DNA of 64,000 bases from Artemisia argyi (Eukaryota; Streptophyta; Magnoliopsida; Asterales; Asteraceae). How positions within the stretch are numbered: the first letter of the stretch is position 1; each line of letters opens with the position of its first letter. Shown here one piece after another: positions 22,419-33,788 of this stretch. The stretch lies in assembly GCA_030686995.1 (NCBI GenBank), contig CM060704.1, positions 108,878,542-108,942,541 on the forward strand, given 5' to 3'. The translations under genes and the position numbers were made by a program. A model generated the notes under the pieces. The model was not told the DNA's origin, did no database searches, and worked only from the letters and a program-made list of their open reading frames with translations.

Positions 22419-25400
22419 TTAATAGTGAAAACTTTTAAAAATGATACCAGGGTCAAAAACAACATCCTCACTCCCAACGGAGTGACGTATAAGAGAAATC
22501 ACACCAAATGTGACAAATGGCAAGAAGGTCATGATAACTTTCTCGAAAAACTCATCATTATCAAAAGAAAACTTCATAATTGTGGAATTATTAGTTTTAT
22601 CATTCAAGCTCATGTTAAAAACTTTTTCGGGTGGGAGGGATGGGATAAACTTTTCATTCAAATTCTCATTTTTAAGAACACCACCCGGATCATGATCAAT
22701 TTCAAGATCAAAACTGAAACTTTCATACTCAAGATTAGAAAAATTTTCAATTTCACATTCAGATTCATCAAAACGAAATGACTTATACTCCGGAAGAGAG
22801 ATAAACGCATGAGAAGTGGTACTGCCACGACTCGTCTCTTCCGAGTGATCGAAATGAAAAGCTTCATAAGTCGTATCAGAAAACTTAAGACGGTAAGTGG
22901 GATTGCCACTCATCTCCTCAGTCGTATCAAAGGAGAAACTCTCAAAGTCTGGTAAAAATTCCTCGAGCTCGGGCTCCAGAGGATCGTCAATCTTAAGCTC
23001 AATCGTCGTCTTAACTTTATCCGGAGGGATTGACGATTCATCGTTCAACAAATTGTTAAGAAAAATAATATCCCCCTCCGAATCAATGTAAGAGTCATCA
23101 GTCTCAAAAATCGGAATCGTTTCGATAGCAAGAAATTCATTGACCTCTTCCCAAAGAGAATCATATTCCTTAGTCGGAGGAAATGATGGGGAAGAGTCGG
23201 AGACGAAAGTTTTCACAAAATCATCAAAGGAATAATCGTGAACATCAACACTTTTGACAGAGTACTTCTTTAATTTCGAAGCATCGGCTTTAAAAATCAT
23301 AATATCGTCATCATGTCGTAAAGTTAGAGTATCCTCAAAATGGTCTACTAGTGCTTTAGCGGTTCGTAAAAACGGTCGCCCTAGTATTAGAGGAACTCTC
23401 GGATCAGCTTCAAAATTGACAACAACGAAATCTGCCAGAAAAGTACACGAATTCACACGAACAAAAACGTCCTCAACAATTCCAACTGGATGAGTGATCG
23501 ATTGATTAGCAAGCTCCAAAGTCATTCTTGTCTGTTTAAGAGCCCCCATTCCAAGTTGTTCGTAGATTGATAATGGCATGAGGTTAATACTCGCACCCGA
23601 ATCGGCCAGGGCATTACAAACTTCTTGATCTTTCAATGAACAAGGAATGAGAAACTTTCCCGACTCACCAAGCTTTTCGGGAAGCTTCTTGAGAAGAATC
23701 GCGGAACATTGAGCATTTATCGGCGTTTCGGCTAATTCAAGCAATTTCTCTTTATTACTTATGAGATTTTTAAACGTTGAGGCAAACTTTGGCATATAAA
23801 CAAGAGCATCCATGAAGCTTATATCAAAGTGCTATTTTTAAAAAATATCGAGAAACTTTTCCATTTGTTTTTTAGATTTTTCACGGAGCTCTTCATCATT
23901 AAATCGTGATGGATATGGCAATTTTGACTTGTATTTCATATTATTTTCAAAAACAACTTTTTCCTTTTCTTTAGACGTTTGAACAACTGGAGGTTGGACG
24001 TTTTCAGTATCTCCGTTATTAATCGGAGGTACCGGGTCCTTTGTCGCCTCGGTCTCACGGTCCACTACCTTAGGAGGAGGAGAAGAAGAGGTAGTCGGAA
24101 CCGTGGGTTCATATATAGCACCACTACGTGTCGTAATTGCGTTAATCTCGCCCCTCGAGTTAGCAATTGTGTTGCTCGGAAGAGAACCAGACGTCGAGGC
24201 TTGATTCATCTGCATAAAACTGCTCATCATTTGCTTAAGCTCATTCGTTTGTCGAGTCATGGTTGTGTCGATCTCCTTCTTAAGTTCAACCCTCATGTTG
24301 TTGATTTGATTTTGCATTGCTCGAATGTTAACATCGTTCGTTTTCATGTAATTAGCAAGCTCAGGAGAAGGTTGCGGTGGTTGATAAACTTGTTGTGGTG
24401 GAGGGACTTGATAATTCGTTCCACGGTTTTGATTGTAACCTTGGTTTTGATAACCTTGGTTAGTTTGAGGATAACGGTTTTGATTAGTTTGTACGGGTGG
24501 AAACCCAGGTGGACTTGTTTGGTTAGCACGAAAATCTTGGTTTTGATTGTAGTTTACGGCTGCTACGTTAGCATTATAAACTTGGCCATCGGTGGCTTGA
24601 CAATCATAATACGGATGGGGTCCACCACAAATCACACATTTTTCATTAACGGCTTTAACGGGCTCAGGTTTTTGGTTCTGCGACTTAAACTCTTTCATCA
24701 TACAACGGATAGCGTCGGTAAGTTCGGCCAATTCCGATGATTGGACCGACGAAGGTGAAGGAGGAGTAAAAGAAGTCAATTTCGAAACATTCGGTTTGTT
24801 ACGAGAAGTCGGAACCTTAGATTTGTTCTCAATGATCGTTAAAATATCCCTAGGCGTACGATTCAAGATATTGCCACCGGCGGCTGCGTTTAAAGAATCT
24901 TGATCGTTTTGCGTCAAAGCGTTATAAAACGTGTCGATTTGGTGTAACTCGGAGAAACCATGGTGAGGACATTTTTGAAGAAGATCCTTAAAGCGTTCCT
25001 AACCCTCACCAAAGTTCTCATCAAAACGTTGTTGAAAATTAGTTATATCATTCTTAAGATTAGTCGTTTTAGACGGTGGAAAGAAATGATTAACAAATTT
25101 CGAGACGAGTTCTTCCCATGTGTGAATTGATCGAGGGGGTTCTTTTTCGAGCCAAATCCGGGCTGAACCCTCGAGTGAAAATGGGAACAACATCAATTTG
25201 ATAGCATCGTGAGGGACATCCTTAAATTTCAAAGTCGAAGTTAGCTTATTAAACCATCGGATATGTGCGTGAGGATCGTCCCTCTCAAAACCGTGAAATT
25301 GTTTTGACGTGACAAGTTGAATCAATCCAGTTTTAAGTTCAAAATTATCGGAAAGGATTGGTGGTAAAACAATTGCATCCCCGTATCCCTCGGTGGGACA

Positions 25401-25631
25401 CTGGAGCAATTCTTGCATAGTACGTTGATCGTAAACCGGTTGTGGTCCCATCGGAGGGATTACATTGTTTTGGATACCACCCATCGGCGGGGGTCCCAAG
25501 TGTTGTTCGTTCGGGTTCATTTCCTCCGTATTAGGAAATTGAACTCGGTGTGTGTGACTAAACAAACTTTCCGGATTTGAAAGTGGTGAAACAAGTCGTT
25601 TAGACGTAGAAAGTGTGTTCATACACCACAA
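22419..25631 (-). pseudogene. Gag-protease polyprotein of an Athila/Tat-like element without RT
   Basis: One reading frame runs about 1070 codons from 25631 to a stop at 22419. It is interrupted only by in-frame stops at 25001, 23840 and 23834. Gag comes first (HIRWFNKLTSTLKFKDVP, RIWLEKEPPRSIHTWEELV at about residues 110-170), then a Gln/Asn/Pro-rich linker. A zinc-knuckle-like CVICGGPHPYYDC follows at about residue 335. The aspartic protease motif ADSGASINLMP is at about residue 675, with ILGRPFLRTA after it. The C-terminal 270 residues are acidic with repeated SFxFD motifs and end near a FDPGI motif. No RT, RNase H or integrase follows. Similar proteins are very common in Asteraceae genomes (from memory). 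Confidence 0.8.
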
Positions 25632-26125
25632 TAATCAAATTTTTGAAAAATAAAAGGAAAAACAAATTTGAAAAGGAAAATCTTTTTGTATTTTTGTTTT
25701 TTATAAAGCAAAATTTAAAAACTTATACTTTTGTTTTTTTCTTTTTCTAACGTTACGTTAATTGTAAACCGTTTCCCTTAATCTACTCGCGACGGAACGG
25801 GAGAGAAGAATGGATCTCTCTTCAGCTTGCAATTTAATGTCAAAGCTTTCGTATTTTCCGCTTATTCGGTCGTAGAATTAAAGTAATCCGTCTAGCAACT
25901 AATTTCACGCGTTGTTATATATTGAGAAGACTTATTTGGTTTACAACGCCCTTCCTTTCGGTCGAGTCGAGGCTGTAACTTTATTATTTTTTTGGTATTT
26001 TTGAAAACACTTTAGGAAAAATGTTTTTGATTTTTCAATTTTTATAGTTTTTATCGAAAATATGTACAAGGAAGGTTTTCAAAACACAATTTCGAAAAAC
26101 GAAAACGAAAAATTCACTTCAACCT

Positions 26126-26143
26126 TCCCCGGCAACGGCGCCA
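26126..26143 (-). promoter_or_regulatory. Primer-binding site of the gag-protease element
   Basis: The minus strand reads TGGCGCCGTTGCCGGGGA, the 18-bp primer site typical of Athila/Tat-type Gypsy elements. It lies six bases inside the LTR end at 26150. Confidence 0.9.
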
Positions 26144-26149
26144 AAATTT

Positions 26150-29100
26150 TGATTTGTTGAAAATCAAGTTATAGTATAAGTATAGTATTACTCAAGAGAT
26201 CCGCAAAGAAATACGGATAACCCGAGGTCGTAGTCCGTGTGAAGGATGAATGGAATTTCGAATTCCCGTTTCGTGAAACGTATCGTGAAAACGGTAAAAA
26301 GTGATTTTGATGAGATTATACTAATGAATAAGTAAATGAAGCACAAATAACCAACTAAGCACGTAAATCAAGTAAGGCAACTAGAAACGTAACGTAAAAT
26401 CGAAAACCGTAAACTAAAACGTGAAATAAACGTTAACGTACGAAATAAAACGCGACTTTTAAGCTACGCTACTCCTACGGACTTGGAAATAATTTTCAAA
26501 AATTAAAAATGATAAAAGAAAATTTTGAGAAAAAGAAAAATATTTTTTTGACTTTTTATTTATTTTGTATGAATTAAAAACTAATTAAACTAATTAAAAA
26601 ATAAAAGAAAATGTAAATAAAGTGAGAAAAATGCAAAATAAATTTCTAAAATTCTAAAATAACTAAAAATAATTTTCTAATGTTTTTTGGATTTTTCTGG
26701 GGTTTTTCTGATTTTTTTGGATTTTTTAATAATTAAAAAGTAATTAAAAATGATTAAAAATAAAATTAAATAGGAAAAATAGTAAATCAACTCAGAAAAA
26801 TATGAAAATTTTAGGGAAAATCTAAAATAATATTTTGAAACTAGGAAAAATATAAAATTTGAAAAATAAGCATTGGAAGTGCTTAATGACCGAAAACAGC
26901 TTATTCAAAGTGCTTATTTATAAGCACTGTTTGACCAGTTTGACCAAAACTTTGACCCAATGGTTTTAAGACTCTAATAAGCTTGTTGGAACAGAATTTA
27001 GATCAAAAGTGAACTCAGCAACACAGATTAAAGCTCAAACAGTTCAATAAGTCAAAGGAAAATAAGCAAAAAGCTAAGCAGAATAAGCAAAAAGCGAAAT
27101 ATCAACTAGAAAAGCAACCTGAGTCACAAAGGAACTCAAATGAACAACAAAACTCAGAATATGATCAGAATATAGCACTAGCAGCCCTCAACCTAATTGC
27201 AGACCAAGGATTCAATGTCCCAACTTGAATAAGCTCTTTAGGTGAGCAGATAAGCTGAGACAAGCAAACTTATGGGTTCAAAATACTTACTAACCAGCTG
27301 AGAATACTAAACTACCAATAAGACAGATACTAGATACAATCCAATGACCTAAAAGAACCTTAGAAAGTCAGAAAAAACCTGTGGTGCAGGGGAAAGGTTA
27401 AACCAGACAAGCAACTTCAATAAGCTTTTTCAATGAGCAAATGATTTTCAAAACTCAAATTTCTTTTTGGTACTTGTAAAACACCTGTCAAAATTCACAA
27501 AACAGCTTTCCAAATTGATTTTGAATTAAAATTTAGAACTATGCAAGCTCATGAAATTCAGACCAAACTCAGTTTGAAAAACTTTTTGACTTTTTGCTTT
27601 CAAAGATGAATTGACTAATTTGACTTTTAAAAGCTTAAATCTCACTGAGAATGTTATAATAACCTAATCTACAAGTTAAATAAACTAAACTTATAACTAA
27701 TATTGCTATTATAATGATTATGCAGCCTACTACTTTGACAGATAAGAAATTATAAAGAGATAAAAGTGATTTTGACTTTTGATTAAATGACTACTTAAAA
27801 TTTAACCTTAGTAACTAAACTAAACCAGAAAACATCCTCTAAAACAACCTAATATCAGCAAACTTGATTTATCCAAACACACCCTTATGGTGACTGTCAA
27901 AACAGCAATATTCTAAAAGTAGTTCCAAATCACCAATCTCACTCTATATTATTCTAATATGCCAAGCTGATGTTAATCCTCAGATCTCAAACACGACAGA
28001 GAAACACAAATACTAGAATATGACACCCTCATAGTAACTAACTGTCACAACTGATCACACTCAACTCCAATATAATGCCAACCAAACTCAACCTCAGATA
28101 ATGAATCAACAAGTTTAAATCAACACACAACTACAGATAATGAACTCAAATCCAAACATATTCATAGATTTAAGAGATGAAGCAATGAAACAGTACCAAT
28201 AGATAATAACAAACTCAAAATTATCAAAAACCACTAATCAACAAGCAACAATCAATATCAGATAAGTAATAAGCAATAATGAGCGGAATTCAATACAATA
28301 AGAACAGATCTAAACTTATATAAAAAACAATAGATGAAACAGTAAATTGGAATGAACTTACAAAGCAACTCCCCCTCAGCTCAAACAGAGGGGGTTCACT
28401 AAGCTTGCCTGTCTTTTGACAGGCCAAGTGGACCTCCTTGGCTGCCTTTTCTCCCTGGATAAGCTAGCTTATTGAATAAGCTGACAATAGTTGACCACCT
28501 TTGACTTTTTGATTTTTTAGAATAACTTATAAAACAGTATTGAATTAAGTTTGTAAAAATTAAAACAAGTTAAATGAAACTAAATTCAATTGTAAAAACT
28601 AAATTGAAATGTATTTATATAATTTTTTTTTTTAATTTTTTTTTTTAATTTTTTTTTCTTTTGATTCTAAAAGCTGATAACAGAAGCTAGAATAAGTTGG
28701 TAAGCAGTAAAAGATTTAAGGCTTAAGCTATAAACTAAAACAATAATAAATAATTAAGCAGTAAAGAAATTTAAATGATAATAAGAAAACTTGAATTAAA
28801 GCAGAACTAAAATTTTCATTAATTAATAAAAAAAAACATTACAAAGTGAATTTAACAGAAGAACATTACATAAAAAGATCACCCTCAAATGACTAGGGGG
28901 AGGGGGTATTTATACACGAATTGGGGAAGGTCCTAGAAATTCTACATCATCAATCCTGGTGAGTGGTGTGCTTGTTGTGTTCCTTTGAATCCTTTGCAAG
29001 CCGTTTGATCACCCTTGTTCCCCAAGTTTCAATCTCCACCGTTTGATTGATTGATAGGATGTGATTGATCCTCCGTGTGCATTCCTATTGGTCCACGCGT

Positions 29101-29907
29101 CCTGACATGCCCTGACCCTTACTGACACCTTCTAGAAGATGTAATGATTGGGTAATTGTTATAGTACGAGGTAATTTTGGGTGAAAGGTGAATTAGGGTT
29201 CGGTGAATAGTGGTTTTTCTGGGTTGTGGTAAATTTAGGGGGCGGGAATATGGAATGGGATTTATTATTTTGGGATGTTGACTGAGGGGTTGACCGAGGG
29301 TTAAAGGGTGGACCGAGTTATAACTTAAAGGTGGATTGGGCTTTGGTTTCTTATGGGCCAGCAGTATTGGATGAATAGAATTTGGATTAAGTGTTTAAGT
29401 GGATCTGGTTTGATTTAGGAGTAGTATTACTAAAATATCACAAGGACCTATTGTGTAAACTCTGAAAATCCAGGGATCAATTTTGTAATTTTGTACCAAG
29501 GGTATTTTATGTCATTTCTGATTTCATGAAGGGTCAACATTGACTTTTCTTCAAATATTCATTAAAGGACCATATTTGCCAACTCTGAAACTGCAGGGAC
29601 TTAATTTGCCATATCTTCAAAACTTTGTCCAGGGACTAAACTTGGTATTTTCTGAATCTCTGAGGTTGAATTTGACTATTTGAGCTTGGACTTAGACCAT
29701 TTGACTTCCCCGGCTTCAGCTTTTGACCTTTTTCCATTCTCGTGCTCGTTTTTGTCGGTTTTGTCTTGTTTTTGTTCATTTATCACATATCCGTACCTGC
29801 ACATACACAAATACAAAAACATGCATTCTCTTGACATTTTTGGTTAGTATTTGGTATTTTTGGTCTGAAATAAGGCCTAAAAAGGATGAGTGATTAAGCA
29901 CTCATCA
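26150..29907 (-). mobile_element. 5' LTR of the gag-protease element (3.76 kb)
   Basis: Read on minus the LTR starts TGATGAGTGC at 29907 and ends AACAAATCA at 26150, so the ends are TGAT/ATCA. The right edge was chosen because of this terminal pairing; the left edge is fixed by the primer site. A good core promoter, TATAAATA, lies at 28914-28907 on minus, which puts transcription start near 28880. The 26605-28343 part is repeated at 18638-20402. Otherwise non-coding, with homopolymeric T tracts at 28620-28665. Confidence 0.7.
28907..28914 (-). promoter_or_regulatory. TATA box of the gag-protease element LTR
   Basis: The minus strand reads GTGTATAAATACCCCC, a canonical plant TATA context. It is positioned about 1 kb from the LTR start, between U3 and R. 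Confidence 0.55.
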
Positions 29908-30051
29908 AGGGCTTAGCAGATGGAATCATAAAGAAGACTCGTCGGTGATACTCCACATATCGGGTTAAGCAATGCCTTCTTTGATTTGTAGTTGGAAATC
30001 TGTAATCTCCTGGTACTGTCTCAAGCTGGTGGGAAAAAAAATTATATCAAA
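29908..30051. other. Short flank between the Gypsy LTR and Copia element E2
   Basis: I see nothing recognisable in these 144 bases. Before E2 inserted, this stretch was contiguous with 58031 onward, through the GTAGG duplication. Confidence 0.5.
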
Positions 30052-30056
30052 GTAGG

Positions 30057-30538
30057 TGTTGGGAATTATATTAACAGTTACCACGGCTAAGTATGAAGAT
30101 TACAACTGCTGAAGAATGCACTAGCAGTGGAAACTCATTACCACTGCTAGTACATATTATTACCACTGCTGTTAGGATAACTGTTAGGAAACTTGTAAAG
30201 ATAAATATAGAATAGATCTTGCGTATATCTTATTCTATTATCATTATACGTATCTTGTAGAAGAGGACTCCTTGTGCTATAAAAGGAGGTCCTAGGTTAA
30301 GGTTAGATATACGTTTTTCTTAGAGCTTCAAGGTTGTAACCCTAGTGATACAAAGATCACTCGTATTATTATTATTAATAATATTGGAGCTAACCGTTTG
30401 ATACATACATTCTTCTCATTCATATACAACTGTTTCATTCACATACAAACTTCTAAGTATTACTAAGTAGATTCCGCATACTGAGTGATATAACTCAAAG
30501 TATCATTCTAACACAGATCAAGGTGTTTTAGATCATCA
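30057..30538 (+). repeat. 5' LTR of E2
   Basis: It starts TGTTGGGAATTATATTAAC and ends GATCATCA. TATAAAAG is at 30278-30285. The U3 part holds CCACTGCT at 30141 and 30163 and the inverted AGCAGTGG at 30123. Confidence 0.9.
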
Positions 30539-30540
30539 AG

Positions 30541-30552
30541 TGGTATCAGAGC
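30541..30552 (+). promoter_or_regulatory. Primer-binding site of E2
   Basis: TGGTATCAGAGC, complementary to the 3' end of initiator tRNA-Met, lies two bases after the 5' LTR. Confidence 0.9.
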
Positions 30553-30603
30553 CAGCCTTTGATACTTTGATTTAGAAGACCCCAAGTTCACTCAGAAGAT
30601 TCA

Positions 30604-33235
30604 ATGGAGATAGAAACTTGTCAGTCCAACATTGCTGTTAAGCTTCCCAAGCTTAAGTTGAATGACTATGAGATGTGGAGGCTAATGATCGAACAATTCT
30701 TTATGGTGCAAGACTATGCACTTTGGGAGATCATTATGTTTGGAAATTCTTTCAAACCTGGTACTACCTCAGAGACAATTGATGGCAAGGTAGTACTAAA
30801 GACCAACACTAGACCAGTCACAAATGATGAAAGACTTCAGATGAAGAATGATCTGAAGGCCAGTAGCTTGGTGTTGATAACACTTCCCAGAGATCAAATT
30901 CTAGCTTTCAGCAAGTACAAAATTGCACAAACTTTATTTGAGGAGATCTGCAATGTTTTTGGTGGTAATGATTCCACCAAGAAGACACAGAAGACCTTGT
31001 TGAAACAGACTTATGAAAACTTTGGTTCAACAAGTAATGAATCTATTGACAACATCTTCACAAGGCTTCAAAAGATTGTTACTCAACTCACAGTGTTTGG
31101 AATTGAGGTGGAAAGGGAAGACCTCAATCTAAAGTTCTTAAGAAGTTTACCCTCTGAGTTTGGTACAAATGTTGCAGTATGGAAAGACAAGCCAGAATTG
31201 GAGACTATGAAGCTTAATGATTTGTACAATAACTTTAAGGTTATTGAACAGAGGTTGAAGAAGGCTGGCAAACTAAGTTCAGGATCAGGGAATTTAGCAC
31301 TCATATCATCATCTGTTGATGATAGTTCTGATGAAGAGAGTGATAGTGATGATGATGATGATGCTAACATTTTTGTTTCCACTGGCAGTGGAGGTGTTTC
31401 CATTGCTAGTTCAAAAAGACAGATTGCTGGTCTTAGTTATTCTACTTTTTATGCCTTTCATTCAAGTCAAATGAATGGTTCAATTTTGACACATGAAGAC
31501 TTGGATCAAATTGATGAGGATGACATGGAAGAGATAGACATTAAATGGCAAGTTGCATTGCTAAGCTTAAAGGCAAAGAAGTTCTGGAAGAACACTGGTA
31601 GGAAGATCACCATTAATGGCAATGAAACTGTAGGTTTTGATAAAAAGAAGGTGAAGTGCTACAACTGTCATAAGAAGGGGCACTTTACCAGGGAATGCAA
31701 GTAACCAAACAAGCCTGATAACAGGTCAACTTGGTATAAGCTGGACAAGAAGAAAGAACCTACAACTGAAGAACCAAAGGTGCTATTGGCCATTGATGGA
31801 GTGAGCTATGATTGGAGCTATATGGCTGAGGATGAAGAAGATGGTTCAGAGTCTGCAATGATTGCTACTGAGCTTGCACTTATGGCTTTTTCTAACTCTG
31901 AGATACAAATTAATAATGCTTGTTCTAAAACTTGTAAGGCCTTAAAAGATTATGAGAAACTTAAAGAACAATATGATGAATAATTGCTAGAGTTAAATCA
32001 AACTAATATAACTTAGCAAATCATAAAAGAGGTCTTGCTATTTTAGAAGCACAATTAGAGCATTATAGAGCCAATGAATTTAAGTTCAATGATGATATTG
32101 CTGTTTTAAAAAGAGACTTAGATTATAAGGTTGCTGTGAATAAGGCCTTCAGGGAAGAGTTAGAGAAGGTTAAAAAGGCCAATGAAAATATTCAGATAAC
32201 TTGTAATACACTAGATCATCAATCCAAGTGTATTGACAAAATTTTTGAGGCCCAAGTAGTAAATAAAGCCAAATCAGGAGTAGGATATAAAACAGTTCCA
32301 CCACCCCTAAGAGGTATTCCATCACCTCCTGGTATTGACTTAGCACACACGGGTTAGAAGAGTTTCAGGAACCAACCATGACCTATGGCCCAAAATTTGT
32401 TAAAGAAGTTGCTAGTGAGAGGGTTCAGGTTGAGGTGGATACATTTGATAGTGCTAGTGACTCATCTCTTAAAGATGAATGTTTGAATGTTGAGTCTAAA
32501 ACTAGTGTTCCAGAGAGTGTTCATGTGGAAGTTAAAAAGAGTATTCCTGAAGTTGTCAAAGAGAAGCCTAGAACACAAACTAATAATCCTAGGCCCACTA
32601 CTAGATACGCTGAGATGTACAGAAGTAGGTCAACAACTCCTAGGGGGAACAAGAGGAGTTAGAATCATGTTAAATCTAGACAATTTGGTAGTGACTTTGT
32701 GTTTAACAACAAACCTTGTTACATATATAGTAGTTTTGAACATCTTCATTATAATTGTAACTATCACATGGGTAGAAGGGAAGTTTTTGGGAATACCAGG
32801 GTGAATGGAAACAATGCTAATAACTTTACTCACCCAAATCCATTAAGCAAGATGATTCCCAGGTCTGTTTTGTTAAATTCTGGCATCAAAACTCTTTCCA
32901 CTGCAAAACCAGCAGTTGCCACTGCCAGAAATATAAACAGAGTTTACCTAAGTCCCCTGTTAAGAGTGCAAAACCTATTACAACTTTTGTTAAATCTGCA
33001 CAAACAGGGAAAAAGACCTATTTTGAAAAGAAAGTTTACTATAACCACAAGTGGGTACCTAAATTTCAAAACCAACAGTTGCCACTGCTAAGCCAGCAGT
33101 TACCACTACAAGGCCAAAAATTTCCACTGGTGGTTCTGTAAACAACAAAAGGGTAAATATGGGAAATGCTGTTAAGGCCTCAGCACGTTGGGAACGGAAA
33201 CCAAAAGGATCTATCACCTCAAACAATCCCAATGG
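30604..33235 (+). pseudogene. E2 gag, broken and interrupted by E1
   Basis: Gag starts at the ATG at 30604 (MEIETCQSNIAVKLPKLKLN), 52 bases after the primer site. The Copia gag core (LMIEQFFMVQDYALWEII; LPRDQILAFSKYK) is intact, and the first zinc knuckle CYNCHKKGHFTREC ends at about 31700. A TAA follows at once at 31702. Downstream, one-base deletions near 32005 and 32352 and several stops break the frame. The second knuckle is damaged: the cysteine-rich site reads CYIYSSFEH where E1 has CHICGSFDH. E1 has inserted at 33236-33240, inside the gag C-terminal region, and sequence resumes at 45102. Gag would form the cytoplasmic particle. Confidence 0.85.
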
Positions 33236-33240
33236 TGTAT

Positions 33241-33724
33241 TGTTGGGAATTATACTAACAGTTACCACGGCTAAGTGAAGATGTTACAACTGCAGAAGAT
33301 TGTGCTTGCAGTGGAAACTCATTACCACTGCAAGAACATATATTACCACTGCTTATTAGATAACTGTTAGGAAACGCGTCTAGATAAATATAGAATAGAT
33401 CTTGTGTAGATCTTATTCTATTAGCATTATACTTATCTTGTAGAAGAGGACTCCTTGTGCTATAAAAGGAGATCCTAGGTTATCAGTTGTGATAACTCTC
33501 ATATACGTTTCTAGAGCTTCAAGGTGTAACCCTAGTGATATCAAGATCACTCGTATTATTATCATTAATAATATTGGAGCTAATAGTTTGTTTACATACA
33601 TTGTTCATATACAACTGTCTTACTCACAATTAAACTTCTAAGTGTTACTAAGTAGATTCCGCATACTTAGTGATATAACTCAAAGTATCAATCTAACACA
33701 AGTTCAAGGTGTTTAGATCCATCA
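33241..33724 (+). repeat. 5' LTR of E1
   Basis: It starts (T)TGTTGGGAATTATACTAAC and ends GATCCATCA. The TATA box is at 33461-33468. CCACTGC motifs and an inverted GCAGTGG occur near 33308-33356. Confidence 0.9.
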
Positions 33725-33726
33725 AG

Positions 33727-33738
33727 TGGTATCAGAGC
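33727..33738 (+). promoter_or_regulatory. Primer-binding site of E1
   Basis: TGGTATCAGAGC, for initiator tRNA-Met, lies two bases after the LTR end. Confidence 0.9.
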
Positions 33739-33788
33739 CAGGCTTTGATACTTTGATTTAGAAGACTCTAGTTCACTCAAAAGAATCA

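Noticed and set aside
22380..22781. 133-codon plus-strand frame over the gag-protease tail
   Set aside because: It is opposite the acidic tail of the polyprotein and reads as low-complexity Lys/Ile/Phe, the complement of the Asp/Glu/Ser-rich coding strand.
23979..24740. 253-codon plus-strand open frame
   Set aside because: It lies exactly opposite the gag frame, is rich in Arg/Leu as expected for an antisense shadow, and has no homologue or promoter that I can see.
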